NCBI GenBank assembly: GCA_002633005.1
Contig: NMRA01000092.1
Location: forward strand, 885,569 to 949,568
Direction: 5' to 3'
DNA: 64,000 nucleotides
DNA from: Phoronis australis
Lineage: Eukaryota > Phoronida > Phoronidae
Positions 12,801 to 24,456 of the stretch are shown here, one piece after another (the first letter of the stretch is position 1; the number at the start of each line of letters is the position of its first letter). The notes beneath the pieces are model-generated. The model was not told where the DNA came from. It made no database searches and saw only the letters and a list, made by a program, of their open reading frames with translations. The position numbers were made by a program, and so were the translations under genes.

Positions 12801-15800
12801 ACCGCAGTGCCCCTAGTGGCAATTTTTTATATTTAATAGCTCTATCTTCAGTGTTCATCTATGGATTTTCATGAAACTGGCTAACATGTTTTTATTGAGG
12901 AGAAAATAACATGTTCTCATTTTTTAGCAGATTCAACATATTCTGCGCCACCTAGTGGCATTTAAAAAAATTTTCGAGTTCTTTTGAGCGGGTGCTTCTA
13001 TATCCACTAGACCACTCGAAGGTGAGAAGACTATGGCTGACCTTGATTTTCGGACAGATTCAACTAGTCTGCTATCCCCTAATGGTGATTTTTTGCGGAT
13101 GTCTAAACCACTCAAGCATTTATTTGTCTCTGTATCTTTGGAGTTCGTCAATGTTTGTCAAATAGTTTCCTGTTCTATTCTATACGACGATGCCTTCCCA
13201 TATTCAGATGGGTCCATTGTATTCTGCGCCATCTAGTGACTATTTATGATACTAATGAACACCCCTAAAGCATACCATTTGTGCTGCTGTTGTGGGCAAG
13301 TTTCACTGCCACGTGTTGGGTCTTGTTCATGATTTTGATGACATCATCAAGAGAACGGGTTTGTAGATGTTTTCACTCTGCCTAATGAGTTTCCTGAACT
13401 TTTTCAACCTAATGTACTCGCCTCCTGTCAATGAATACTTTCACTTCAAAAACCTCTCGACTTGTTTCAAGCTCAAGTAATTTCTGGGCTCGAGAAGAAG
13501 TGACAGTTTGTTATTACTTGAGACCAGACTGAAGAAAAAGGGTTGACAGGCTTGCTGTTGTCCAATTGAAAGCAATGTGGCTGGAAATGGGTTGATCATG
13601 TGACTAAACTGAAGTTGGTAATTGGTAAATTTCGTGTTTCCTTGTTCCGTTAATGGCGCAAGCTAGCTAACCAAGATCATTATCAGGCAGTGTGGCTGGG
13701 AATGAGTTGATCATGTGACTAAACTGAAGTTGGTAGTTAGTAACTTTTGTGTTTCCTTGTTTAGTCAATGGCAACAAGCTAGCCAACCAGGGCCTTTATC
13801 AGGACGCCATCATGCAGTTTTCTGAGGCCATCAGTCTGGACCCAAGCGACTTCAGGTTTTTCGGCAATCGATCCTACTGCTACGATCGAGTAGGACAATT
13901 CGAAAAGTGAGTGTGAATGAGCCCAAAAATGGTATACATTGCAGTTTCAAAATCTTCAAGTACTGAACCATGCTGTATGAATAGAATGTGTTTCTGTTAT
14001 TCGGCCGCAAATTTGTGATTGTAAGTCTGAGTATAAGGAATGCATCTTTTCTACAATACAAAATGCGTGCCTCAGCATACTTTCAGAAATGATATGGTTA
14101 TGGATTTGTGTGAAATTAGAGTAACCTTTTGGATTTGGTTCTAAAAGTTGTAGTAACAGTGTGTGGGCTTATGTGCCAGATAGCAGACCTGAGTCTGTGA
14201 CTGCCAAAGTTTACTCGATCATTGACTGGAAAATTAACCAATGAAATCTTGTTGTTTCATGTCCTCTCATGCACCTTGCTGTGTATGTTCCAGAGCTTTA
14301 AAAGATGCTGACAGAGCCATATTTCTTTCGTCGGAGTGGCCAAAGGGATATTTTAGAAAAGGAAGAGCTTTAGCAGGACTGAAGGTAATTATATTCAAAG
14401 TGAGCCACGATTTATGCGAAGGAGGTCTTGGATTGTCTGACGAAAGTAGCTGGCACAAAGCTTGCTGTCCTATTGGTTAACTTTTAGTTCTGATACTCGT
14501 CTTATTTTGTAATTTATTATCTTGTGTATTGTGTTTTATGTTTTTCCAATAAGGTGTTTGTTACTGTGACGTTTAATTCCATTTTATTCTCATTAAAAGA
14601 CAATCGCTTCACTTGTTTTGAGCAGAGATTTGACCTCGATTCATTTAGCACACAATATGGCTGACACGGGGAATTTTATTTGGTCAATCTTCTAAACAAA
14701 AGTAAACACTAAGAACTTTTTTTGTTTAGCATTGTGTGTGTAGTTGTGAAAACACTGCTATCATGAATTTTGATCACATACAGCAAAGTAGTCCGCATTT
14801 CTGGGCGATTTGACTCGTCTGGTACGAGTTGGAATGCCCAATCGGCTTATTGCGAGTCGGCCAAAATCTCAGCTCACATTTATTTTATGTTGGAAACGCA
14901 ATCTGCTGCTTATTATGTCGAGCCTTGAAAACAGAGTGGTGATAGAGGAATATTCAGTCGTTTAACTACGTTGTGTTGTTGCAGCTCTACGCTGATGCTG
15001 AACACTCATTTATGCAAGTATTAAAACTGGATCGTAACTGTGAGGATGCAATGCAGGAACTGTTACGTGTTCGGACTCATCAAATCACAGTAAGTGCTGT
15101 TAACCTTCAGGTTATTGTTTATCTTGGATATGTGGAAGTTAAGAAAGATTCCAATTTGGCCAACTTCGGAACATAACATCTCAGAGATTGCTGATCAAGT
15201 TCTTATGAAACTCACTGATACCAGGCTTTATGCATTATTCTCCAAAACCTCACAAGGAATTGTTTTTTAATTGTTCCACTTTTGTACGAGTGGCTTCAAA
15301 ATAAAACTCTAAAATTGCATAAAATGAAATAACTAAAAAACCGTAACAATGTTTTTGAGGTTTTATATTGAGCATTTGCATTGAAAAGAATTTGTTCGTG
15401 TTGTTCATACCGTGGTTTTGCTGTCGATTTACCTTCTTCTTATGCTAGATTTGACTAAAAAGATGTGATCACGTGACCTAATTATTGGCAGATTGATAAA
15501 AGTAAAAAATTAAACTTTGCAGGCTTTTTATTTCATTAAATGCAATATACACTTTCACTGAGTTAAAAATCTTTAGTTTAGTAGATAATGAGTTTCCTCT
15601 CCTTGCTGTACTAGAGGTTCCACTTACAATTTCTAATATTTGGAGGTTGTGTTTCCTGTTAGATAAGGTGTCATTTGCACCATTTCAGGAGATGGGTTTT
15701 TCTCAAGCACAAGCCGAGGCATCGATAAAACAGCACGGCTCTGTACAACAGGCTTTAGACTCTCTACTGGCGGGCGTGGGTAAGGGGTATTGTGTGTGGT

Positions 15801-18800
15801 TGGTGCTTACTGGTACAGTAAAACTTGGATGAACAGGGTGGGCGTGATCGAATCAATTCTTCCCTTAACTTCTGCTGCACTGTAGTTCAAATTCATGCCC
15901 TCGACCCTTCAAATAAGGGAAATTTAGTTTTATTGAAGATAAAATCTTGGTGTTGTTGGATCCAACTAATGTCAGTTTTACGGTGTGTATCAATACCGAC
16001 ACACACACGACTTCTATTGGTTGAATTGGTGTACCATAAATACCCTGAAGGTGTGCTGCAGTGGCTTGGTGTATGAAACTTGGGTATTTAATTCTGTAAA
16101 TGCCCTGGAGGTGTGATGCTAGGACTTGGTGTGTGAAATTTGTATATCGTCTTGTGGGTTGTGCTGCGTGTTTTGTTGCTTGAGCACATCGAGCGCTGCT
16201 CTTTTTTGTGCAGTTTTAGGTGAGGTGAAACTTTTTATACAACCACTGATACGTCTCTTCTGAAACTGTTGAAAACGTGATTATATGACTTGTGCTTTGT
16301 AGCAACAGCAGCAGTAGTAGTAGCATCAGCTACAGTAGTAGTACACCAGTGGCAGATTTAGGGGGGGGCCATGCCCCCCCTAAAATTCTACCAGATACCA
16401 TTTGGCAGTTCGGGTGCAAATTTCTGACTACCACATGCGCACAACCAGGGGGGCTTGAGAGGTTTTAAAACAATGTAAGGGCCCTGAACAAACCCCGTTT
16501 GCCGTTTTTTTTTTTTTTAGTCAAAAGGTCTGCAAACCCAAAAAATTCGAGACCCCTGCATCCCTATATTTTAGGCTGAGTGCGTGCATCTCCCGAAATT
16601 CTGGTTATTCCTGTGCCCTGCCCCCCAACTCAAAATCCTGGATCCGCCCCTGTACACTTTACTCGTGATAAAACAGATTAAAAATGCAGAACTTGTGGGG
16701 AGTCCATGAAGGACCTGAAGGGTCAGTTGACCACGGAGTCACCGTGATGTTATATTGGCCGGCCAGCCAATTACAGACAAAAGAAAGTAGAATCAGTAGT
16801 CATGTAATAAAACAAATATAAATTGATCCATTGGGCATGTCAGTTAAGTGGACTTGGGGAATGCAATGTTGCCCAAGGCCAAAATATAACTTGACATGTC
16901 TTCACGATCATGGTGCGTCATACCTAATCCTTTGTTGTTTTGTAGTTGTAGTACTCTGTTCCCATGATTTCTGAATGTTTTAATATAGTTTTAAGCAAGC
17001 ATTACCTTTGGCTTCGACTGGCGGGAAGTTGTTTCACTGAGTGAAATCTTAGGACTGGGTTTTTATTCTGGTTCATGAATACGCGTATTGTTTAACACCT
17101 ATTAACGCTTGGTTCCAGTAGCCGAGAGCTCACTCAATGAAGTCTATATGTCTGATGATGAAGAGGATTTCCAGAAAATTACAAACTTTCATCCAGCTCC
17201 CATTTCGGTAAAAGATCAAAAAATGGAGTAAGTACTGGTTTTGTTATGTTAGAAATCCTGTGATTGTGAGCACTGAAAAGACTGAATTGTTATGTTCCCA
17301 CGTATGCATCATGCGGTTGCATGATACAGTCAGCTACATGTGACATCCTGCTTCTGTTAGGAACCTGCCACAGTATTGCATATACATATTCCAGGATGGC
17401 TAATTCTGTCAAGAGCAAAAAGACTGGTAATAATCATTAAGGTAGCAAAATTCTAACTACAGAATGTTATAGCCACCTTAACAACTTTACCAGTATTCCT
17501 TCTTCGTTGTTGTGCATGAGGGGAGGCTATCTTGATTATGAATTCGGCTTCTGCCCAGCTGTCATGACTGGGAATTCTAGATCATTTTGTCTGAATATTT
17601 TTGAGCATCCATATCTTTTTTGTTTGCGATGCACATGGTGGGCACTTATCAGTACTCTACATTTCTCTTGTCTGTCTGTGAGTTAGACTCAATAATATAC
17701 TGTTGAATTTGTTTGTGGTTGAAGATGCATGTACGATAAACTTTGTTCATTTTTCAAATTATTGCTGAGCTCTAGTGTTTGCCTAGTTGCGACGCAAGAC
17801 TTTTTTATTCATTTTTCTGTTTTGTTCCACTGACTGTTGATTGCCACTTGTTTCAGAAAACAAAGTTAAGTTGAATTCTGAAGACATATTAAGTTGACCT
17901 ACGAAACATCGTATGATTTTGTTTTTTAGGAACTAAAGCAAACATCTAGCTTTAAAACATTTTCACTGCCTTGTTTACTCTTTATTTTAACATTCCATTA
18001 AATTTTTCTTACAGCCCTTGTAACCCTGATGGGTTGACAGCTCTTTGGGTCGGCAATGTTTTACCTGAAGTCAAAGAAAAAACTTTGATGCAGCTGTTTT
18101 CAAAGTAAGTGTCTAAAGGTGGCGCTGTTGACCAAAATAAATTTAGATGTGCTTTCATAATTTTAAGCACTACACATAAGCAATGCCCCTATATTAAAAA
18201 CTAGACCTGGGTTATGTTTTGTGAAAAGTGACTTAAGAAAGGAATTTGGTCTTGCGCTCCCACTTCACAATTACTGAATAAAGGTTTAGCCAATCAAATA
18301 ATTACTGAAAAAAGGTTTAGCCAATCAAGTAATTACTGAATAAAGGTTTAGCCAATCAAATAATTACTGAATAAAGGTTTAGCCAATCCAGTAATTACTG
18401 AATAAAGGTTTAGCCAATCAAGTAATTACTGAATAAAGGTTTAGCCAATCAAGTAATTACTGAATGAAGGTTTAGCCAATCAAGTAATTACTGAATGAAG
18501 GTTTAGCCAATCAAGTAATTACTGAATGAAGGTTTAGCCAATCAAGTAATTACTGAATGAAGGTTTAGCCAGTCCAGTAATTACTGAATAATGGTTTAGC
18601 CAGTCAAGTGATTACTGAATACAGGTTTAGCCAGTCAAGTAATCACTGAATAAAGGTTTAGCCAATCAAGTAATCACTGAATAAAGGTTTAGCCAGTCAA
18701 GTAATCACTGAATAAAGGTTTAGCCAGTCAAGTAATCACTGAATAAAGGTTTAGCCAGTCAAGTAATCACTGAATAAAGGTTTAGCCAGTCAAGTAATCA

Positions 18801-21800
18801 CTGAATAAAGGTTTAGCCAGTCAAGTAATCACTGAATAAAGGTTTAGCCAGTCAAGTAATCACTGAATAAAGGTTTAGCCAGTCAAGTAATCACTGAATA
18901 AAGGTTTAGCCAGTCAAGTAATCACTGAATAAAGGATTAGCCAGTCAAGTAATCACTGAATAAAGGATTAGCCAATCAAGTAATCACTGAATAAAGGTTT
19001 AGCCAGTCAAGTAATTACTGAATAAAGGTTTAGCCAGTCAAGTAATTACAAGTTTATCACACTCTATTTATAATTTATAGAAATTATTTCTGTGAGTAGC
19101 AGTTATATGCATATTCTCAGAGACTGCACTTTTGCCCAGGTGACTTAAAATTATTTTTTGAAATTGTTAAGTGGGGCGTGAGACCACTTTTCTGACTTGG
19201 GTGTGATGTAACGTTTCATGACTTTACTTGTTCAGTGTTCATTTCTCGAGCACCACCTTGTTCTCAGCCTTGTTAGTGTTAAAAAATAGTTCATCTGCAT
19301 AATGAGAGTTGTTCTTTGCTGTATGAACTCTGTGGTGTGTCCCTGCACTAAAACTTCCTATCAAAACAAAATATGTGGCAGTATAATTTTGGCAGTCCTG
19401 TCCTTAAACCACCATAACACGTGATGGTTTGCCTTTTGCCACGCACTGGCATGTTATTTGGCATGGCAAAACGTACTATTTCTGCGCTATATTTGCGCAC
19501 TTTTCGTGTATAATTTGTGCAGTTAGCGTCAGAAGTGAGCCATAATTGCCAGCAAAAGGTTGCGTACTGTGCACACTTCCGTCAGGGTCAGAACTTGAGC
19601 ATTGATACCTTGGTGTGCAGTGACAAGCTTTGTACGCAATATTCACATGTTCTTGACTATTTCACGTGCAATTCGCATTTGATTCCTGCAAGTCAATACG
19701 TGCCAAATTTTTAAATGTTCCAAAATTCTCTCTACGACATGGCAGGCATTTTCATTCTCATTCTCATTCCTTAAAAGATTGATAATCATTATCATGCTGA
19801 TTCACGTGCCACTTAATCGTTCAAGTGTTATGGGGGCTTAAAGCTATAAATATTCTCATGTCATTTGACATTTTTCCAGATATGGGACTGTTACGAGCGT
19901 GCGGACATTACCCGAAAAATTTTGTGCATTTGTCAATTTTAAAACTACCGATGGTGCTGGAAAAGCTATGAAAAATCTCCAGGTAAGAAATCTGTTGTGT
20001 GTCTTTTTCAGTACTGAGTAATATGTTGTAGCTGTGATCCTGCTGATTATGTTGTTTTTTTCTTTAATTTGTGCTACTGTAGTTTGTAAAATGAACTTCT
20101 GTGTACTGGTGATGTATGTAAATGGCCCCACTCAAATGCAATTGCTTGTAACCTGTCTTTGAAACCAATAAAATACCAGTCTTACTTTTCAGTGGGGTTT
20201 ATGGACTACATTTAAATCTACTTTTTATTTTATCTTTTAATGGACAATCGGTGGATGGGAAACACCCCAGTGGTCATTCTTACAAATGTTGCATGTTCGA
20301 CCATAACATTTTCACATTTTGGTATTTAAAAACCTTTGCTAAATGCATTATTCTTATTCTGTACTTTTCTTTTAACACCTTCATTGTTTAGCCACATAAA
20401 TTATGCAAATTGTATGAGCCGACTATTTTAATGCTTTTGGCAATTTGGAGATTGATTTCTTTTAATACGCGAGTCAATTCATTTGAATATTTACTCAATT
20501 TTTATGGTCTTTGGACGAGGGCAAGGTATCTCAGATTTTTTACATTTGGACTGCAAAATATCAGTTGTCAAAAAAGGAAGAATGTAGGTTTCTCTGGGAA
20601 TCGCTTACTTGCAGTTGATGTTTTCATTATTGGGTGGGAAAGCTGCCTTGTCCATAGACTGAGAGAACATTATATTGTTTCTAAATCTGAAGTTAGGTGC
20701 AGTTTACGTTTTTAGTATTAATTCATGTATAACCAAAAATTCTATGATACTTGCAAAAATGAGTCATGTTTTAATGTGTGGATTCGGACATTTCAGCCAT
20801 TGAGAATTTTCAAGTTAAATGCCTTTTAGTTTAGGAGTTGACATTTAATGTGAAATGTGGTGACATAGTCAAGACGGACAATTGTCTTCACCATAAACAG
20901 CACCTTAAAGGTGTCCTTTGAAAATTTTCCAAAATACCACACATAGGCGGTTTTTCTTGAGTTGCACTTTTTAAAAATTAAATTCCTTTACGTTCATGTT
21001 ATTAGTATGCCATCATTTCTGTTTGTCAATAGGGAGTAGAATGTGGTGGCCAACGGTTACTGATAAAATTCCCCGACAACCCTGTGACCAACGGCCATAG
21101 CAGTGGAAATGCTGGTTCCTACGTGGTGAAGAAAAATACTAACAAGAGCAGCGTGCCTCAGTAAGTACTGTCATGGCCGTCTCAAAGGAACGTTGTCAAT
21201 TTTACTGTGGACAGAGAATATATTTTTGGGATGGTTGTATGACCAGACATGCACTGAGATCAAGGCTGGCGACTTCACCAGTTAAATATGCATAGAATGC
21301 TCTGCAGTTATTGAGTGGAACTCAGCTCCACCAGCAGAGCATTAGCCTATAACTGCGGGGGTTGCAAGTTCTATCCCGCACTGTGGCTGATCTCTGAAAA
21401 TCCCTTTTCTTGCCAATATTGTCCCTTTAGAGGGACATTTCCATGTAAATTAATAAAATTAAGTTCGTTTGTCCTTGACCAAATGATAGACGTAGTACTC
21501 AAATATTTTTATTTGAATACGATGATTTTCTTTCATTTCATAATAAATGAGTGATATCCAACATTTTATTTCAGTTGTGTAGTATAACAAAGTGTTAATT
21601 AGGTGATATCATCTGTACATGTTAACAACACATTTTTATGCGCCCACATATTTATATGTAGACGCATTATGCCATCATCTCCGTCCGTCCGTCCGGGCGG
21701 CGTCTGTCCGGCGTCCGCTGCTCTATCTCCAAAACCCTTTGACATACGTTCATGAAATTTGGCATATATGTTCCATTCATGAATGGGACAGCATGAGCGA

Positions 21801-23438
21801 ACTTTCGGATGGATCCGACTACCGGTGTGCCCCCTAGTGGCAATTTTAGTTTTTTACAGTTACCTTAGTTAGTATGTTCAAAAGTCTTGAACGGATTTTC
21901 ATGAAATTTGGTATGTAGGCACTTATTAGTGAGATGATGCTATCCTCCCGTTTTCGGATGGATTTTCGTGAAATTTATTATGTAGGCACCTATTAGTGAG
22001 GTGATGCTATCCTCCCGTTTTCAGATGGATTTGACGTAGTTTGTGCCACCTAGTGGCCATTTTTATTGTTTTTGAGTCTGTTTTTTGCATCCACCCCTCT
22101 ATCAACCAAACTGCTCAAAGGATGATTGTGAAAATTGGCATATATGTGCTTACTATAAAGAGAACGGTTGACGATGATTTTCCGATGATTTTGACTAATG
22201 TGGCGCCTCCTAGTGGCAGTTTTGTTTTTGTTGCTCCTATGGCTGTATCTCTTAAACCGTTCGCAGGATCTTTACTTAATTTACCAAGTGTATTTATATG
22301 AAGTTGATTACGGATGACGACGACTATCAGACAGATCTGATTACTGCTGTGCCCCCTAGTGGCAATTTTAGTTTTTTACATGGGTCCTCAACAGATTTTC
22401 GTAAAATTTTAAATATAGGCATCTATTGGTGTGATGACGCTATCTTCCTGTTTTCGGATGGAATTGAGGTATTTTACACCATTTAGTGGCCATTTTTGCT
22501 GTTTTCAAATCTTGTTTTTGGTGTCCACCACTGTATCAACCAAATCATTTGAAAATTGTCATATATGTTCTCAGTATGAAGACGACCTTTGATGATGGTG
22601 ACTGACTACTGTGGTGCCTCCTAGTGGTAGTTTTGTTTTGCGCCCATAGTTGTATCTCTTAAACCCACTGCAGGATCTTTACTAAATTTAGTAAGTGTAT
22701 TTATATGAAGATAACAACAGACAACGACGACTTTCAGGTGGATCCAACGGACACTGCCCACTAGTGGCCATTTCATTATATTCTGTTTTCCTTTGTTTCT
22801 CTGAAGTTCCTTGACAGATTTTTATGAAATATGGCATGTTCCTGTTTTTGGATGGATTGTATGTTTTGCGCCATCTAGTGACCATTTTTATGATACAAAT
22901 AAATAACCCTAAAAGCACACCATTTGCAATGCATTCGTGGGCGCATTTCAAGCAAGTGCCATGACCACTAGCTACTGCAAGTTCAAGCTTTCTCAGAGTC
23001 CTCTCGAAGACATGCATTTTATGTATTTTGTTCTCTTCATTTTCACAATGAACATTGGTCAGCTGTTACATGGTGCGCCCATGCAGGATCGTGCGTCTTT
23101 CCAAATGTATGAGAGGATTCTGGGACAGCTCGATTCTGTAGAAGCCAAACTGTTGTTTAGTATCACTTGCTTATATGATGTCAATGAACAATTGTTCTCA
23201 TGTGTGATATCAAAGCTGAATGTTCATCCTTGTGATATCGATACTGGGCGTTCACCACAGGTTGACCAAACTTCAGCAGCAACAGCTCCAGCAGCAGCTG
23301 AAAATGTCTGGACCTGTCAATGGCGACGAGTGCTACTTCTGGCGCACGACTGGCTGTCAATTTGGGGGCAAGTGCCACTACCGACACATACCGGAGAACA
23401 AAGGAGTCGACAAGAAGGCTTGGCAGAGAGTAAAGTAG
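896..23438 (+). CDS. J-domain / TPR / UBA / RRM / CCCH-finger protein (TTC31-like), 18 exons, 602 aa
   Basis: Coding exons: 896-944, 5118-5209, 7181-7313, 8380-8448, 8837-8856, 10610-10693, 10915-11052, 11657-11797, 12418-12463, 13765-13906, 14294-14384, 14985-15089, 15689-15779, 17119-17227, 18015-18104, 19880-19982, 21033-21160, 23261-23438 (stop TAG). All introns are GT-AG and all phases close, giving 1809 nt. The start ATG has A at -3 and G at +4. Domains: J domain about residues 7-65 with the HPD triad at 35-37 (KWHPDKH); acidic then Lys/Arg-rich linker 92-245; TPR helices about 258-368 (LDPSDFRFFGNRSYCYDR, FRKGRALAGLK); UBA about 371-396 (EMGF start); RRM about 445-515 with RNP2 LWVGNV (447-452) and RNP1 KFCAFVNF (480-487); Gln-rich stretch; C-terminal CCCH finger C568-x7-C576-x5-C582-x3-H586. 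HPD implies Hsp70 stimulation; RRM and CCCH imply RNA binding. The TPR and charged linker resemble TTC31, but from memory vertebrate TTC31 lacks several of these domains. Role inferred: Hsp70 co-chaperone acting on RNP or ubiquitin-linked clients. Confidence 0.88.
2585..2750. repeat. Dispersed repeat, related to 9512-9665
   Basis: Both copies share 'ctggtattaaaatactaaaaac' in parts, 'gtttacatgacgcct' against 'gtttacgccacct', 'gtgaaagaagaac' against 'gtgggaaaagaac', and 'gttgatcaaagaatcggc' against 'ttgattgaagaaccggc'. They form an unclassified mobile-element family. Confidence 0.6.
3545..3680. repeat. Dispersed repeat with an inverted partner at about 4640-4815
   Basis: Stretches such as 'catgccagggctcaacatta', 'tttacttgccc' and 'cacttgccccaagta' correspond to the reverse strand of 4640-4815. 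It is probably an old SINE-like or DNA-element pair in intron 1. Confidence 0.45.
5602..5694. repeat. Foldback hairpin element, copy 1
   Basis: The left arm ends TTTTGAGAACCAGTTT and the right arm begins AAAACTGGTTCTCAAAA, around a loop containing GCCTGTTATTCAGTGGAG. The outer arms (gggatatat / atatcc side) are also complementary but decayed. The same loop recurs at 8196-8289, 41764-41842 and 61256-61367. It is probably a foldback or MITE-type element in intron 2 of the J-domain gene. Confidence 0.8.
6432..7048. mobile_element. Non-autonomous GCGCCCAC-ended element, copy A
   Basis: It runs from atatgcgcatacatgtgg to gttgtgggcgca and shares internal blocks with the elements at 12634 and 21640: cacttgcaggatcttt-like stretches, 'ccacctagtg', 'actaataaatgtcgctag'. 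It lacks long coding frames. It lies in intron 2 of the J-domain gene. Confidence 0.65.
8196..8289. repeat. Foldback hairpin element, copy 2
   Basis: It has the same inner stem and loop as the copy at 5602-5694. The outer arms have a different sequence (AGTTAC, GGATCCC against GGTACCCC, GTAACT) yet still pair with each other. It lies in intron 3 of the J-domain gene, just before exon 4. Confidence 0.8.
9512..9665. repeat. Dispersed repeat, related to 2585-2750
   Basis: This is the second copy of the family at 2585-2750, in the same orientation, in the intron between exons 5 and 6 of the J-domain gene. It has no coding potential. Confidence 0.6.
12634..13298. mobile_element. Non-autonomous GCGCCCAC-ended element, copy B
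   Basis: It opens with a terminal hairpin (GCCCCCACATTTACAT, then ATGTGGGCGC) and closes with tgtgggca. The interior holds the family block 'ttctgcgccacctagtggc' (perfect CTCF-core match at 12945-12958) and a second near copy at 13226-13239. It lies in the intron between exons 9 and 10 of the J-domain gene. Confidence 0.7.
16347..16652. mobile_element. Small hAT-like non-autonomous element with flanking TACAC
   Basis: The termini are CAGTGGCAGATTTAGG and the inverse of CAGGGGCGGATCCAGG, about 306 bases, flanked by direct TACAC copies (16342-16346, 16653-16657). The same family occurs at 53493-53785 and, truncated, at 55482. Assignment to hAT is by terminal style only; a 5-base duplication is not the 8 bases expected. 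Confidence 0.7.
18257..19050. repeat. 31-bp tandem array, about 25 units, in the RRM-splitting intron
   Basis: The unit reads roughly tttagccaatcaagtaatta then ctgaataaagg. About the first half uses 'ccaatc...taattac' and the second half 'ccagtc...taatcac', so two sub-families occupy separate blocks. The array lies in the intron between the two RRM exons (18105-19879). Each unit carries a CCAAT-like and a TAATTA or TAATCA motif. Confidence 0.95.
21640..22944. mobile_element. 1.3-kb non-autonomous element with TIR GCGCCCAC and a periodic interior, copy C
   Basis: The ends are GCGCCCAC (21640-21647) and GTGGGCGC (22937-22944). The left end folds (CGCCCACATA against TATGTAGACG) and a GTCCGTCC run follows. 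The interior is a degenerate series of blocks of about 110 to 215 bases, each with a CCTAGTGGC-type motif, for example 21827-21840, 22043-22056, 22203-22216, 22349-22362, 22614-22627, 22754-22767 and 22868-22881. No transposase is encoded. It fills most of the last intron of the J-domain gene. Confidence 0.75.
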
Positions 23439-24217
23439 AGACGGGTATAAGGGGAGGCGATTCCAGGCCCCCTCGCCGATTGTGCAGTGAGGGTGAGGAA
23501 CCTGGGACAAACTGCGGGATGAACGTATCAGTGTTTGAGCAACGAGTCGTGGTTGGAGATTATTGAGACAAATCAGTTTAGTTATTGGTTATATCCTTGT
23601 GCTATTGTGCTTCTATCATGATTTTCCATATTTTTACTTGTGACAAAGTGAAATTGAGGTCATTACACAAGTGAATGTAATCGCTGTCCATGTCAAATGA
23701 AGTCATCTACTCTCTGGTGATGCAAGGGCTAAACTATGTGTGAACAGGACTGCCAGAGTACATGTACAAATATGAGATCATTTTATACCTGTTGAGAATG
23801 TTTATGAACCACTTGCCAGACTAGCTGAGATATTTCTCTAATACACTGACTGCTATACCTACATGTACATTCTCCTCAAGTCATCACGAGAATTTCTCCA
23901 GGAAGGCTAGACCCAGACTTATTTGAAGTGTCTTTTGGTGGAAAGCTTTATTTCGTATTTTGTTCAAATTTGATTTTAAAAAAACTTGGCAAATTGTGGT
24001 TGTTTTGGCGCCCATGCTCCTGTCTATAGAGAAAGCTGTTATATCTGAAGTACTGTAGTTGCCAAAAGAAACTGGAGTAACCTGTTATTTCCCATAAATA
24101 TGCTTACACCGAAAATGATTTGTTATCTTACGATATTCACCTCATTTGCACTCATTAAGGAGGGCTACCATGATGACGATCCATCGTGGAGTGATTTTGT
24201 CTGATAACTTTCGATGT

Positions 24218-24312
24218 ACACCATATGTTCCTTCACACTCTATGTTCCTGCACACCATATGTTCCTGCACACCATATGTTCCTGCGCACCATATGTTCCT
24301 GCGTACCATATG
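24218..24312. repeat. 16-bp tandem repeat with CATATG cores
   Basis: About six units of caccatatgttcctgc, the first two degenerate. Each holds the palindrome CATATG, an E-box form. It sits in the presumed 3' UTR of the J-domain gene. Confidence 0.8.
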
Positions 24313-24403
24313 ATGAAGTTCAGTCAGTTGGTATGTAGGAGTCTGCCGCTTGTGTTCTTGATGTACATTTCCTCTTGGAAGTCCGAAAGATCTATTTGGG
24401 TAT

Positions 24404-24456
24404 TGACCTAAGGTCTTGTATATTGACCTAAGGTCTTGTATATTGACCTAAGGTCA
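24404..24456. repeat. Three 20-bp repeats of an everted AGGTCA half-site
   Basis: Three units of TGACCT-A-AGGTC(A/T) start at 24404, 24424 and 24444, each followed by ttgtat or a variant. The two arms are inverted copies of the nuclear-receptor half-site AGGTCA separated by one base (everted repeat, ER1). The repeat is directly seen; any receptor binding is inference. Confidence 0.75.

Noticed and set aside
18257-19050. CRISPR-like appearance of the 31-base repeats
   Set aside because: The units are directly adjacent with no unique spacers, and the setting is an animal intron, so it is a minisatellite.
23181-23510. 109-residue minus-strand frame
   Set aside because: It is the antisense shadow of the CCCH-finger exon, with leucine runs from the CAG-rich stretch.
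22937-23566. 209-residue plus-strand open frame
   Set aside because: It crosses the end of the GCGCCCAC element and overlaps the last exon of the J-domain gene in the wrong frame. The frame with the CCCH finger (23261-23438) continues the upstream exons in phase.
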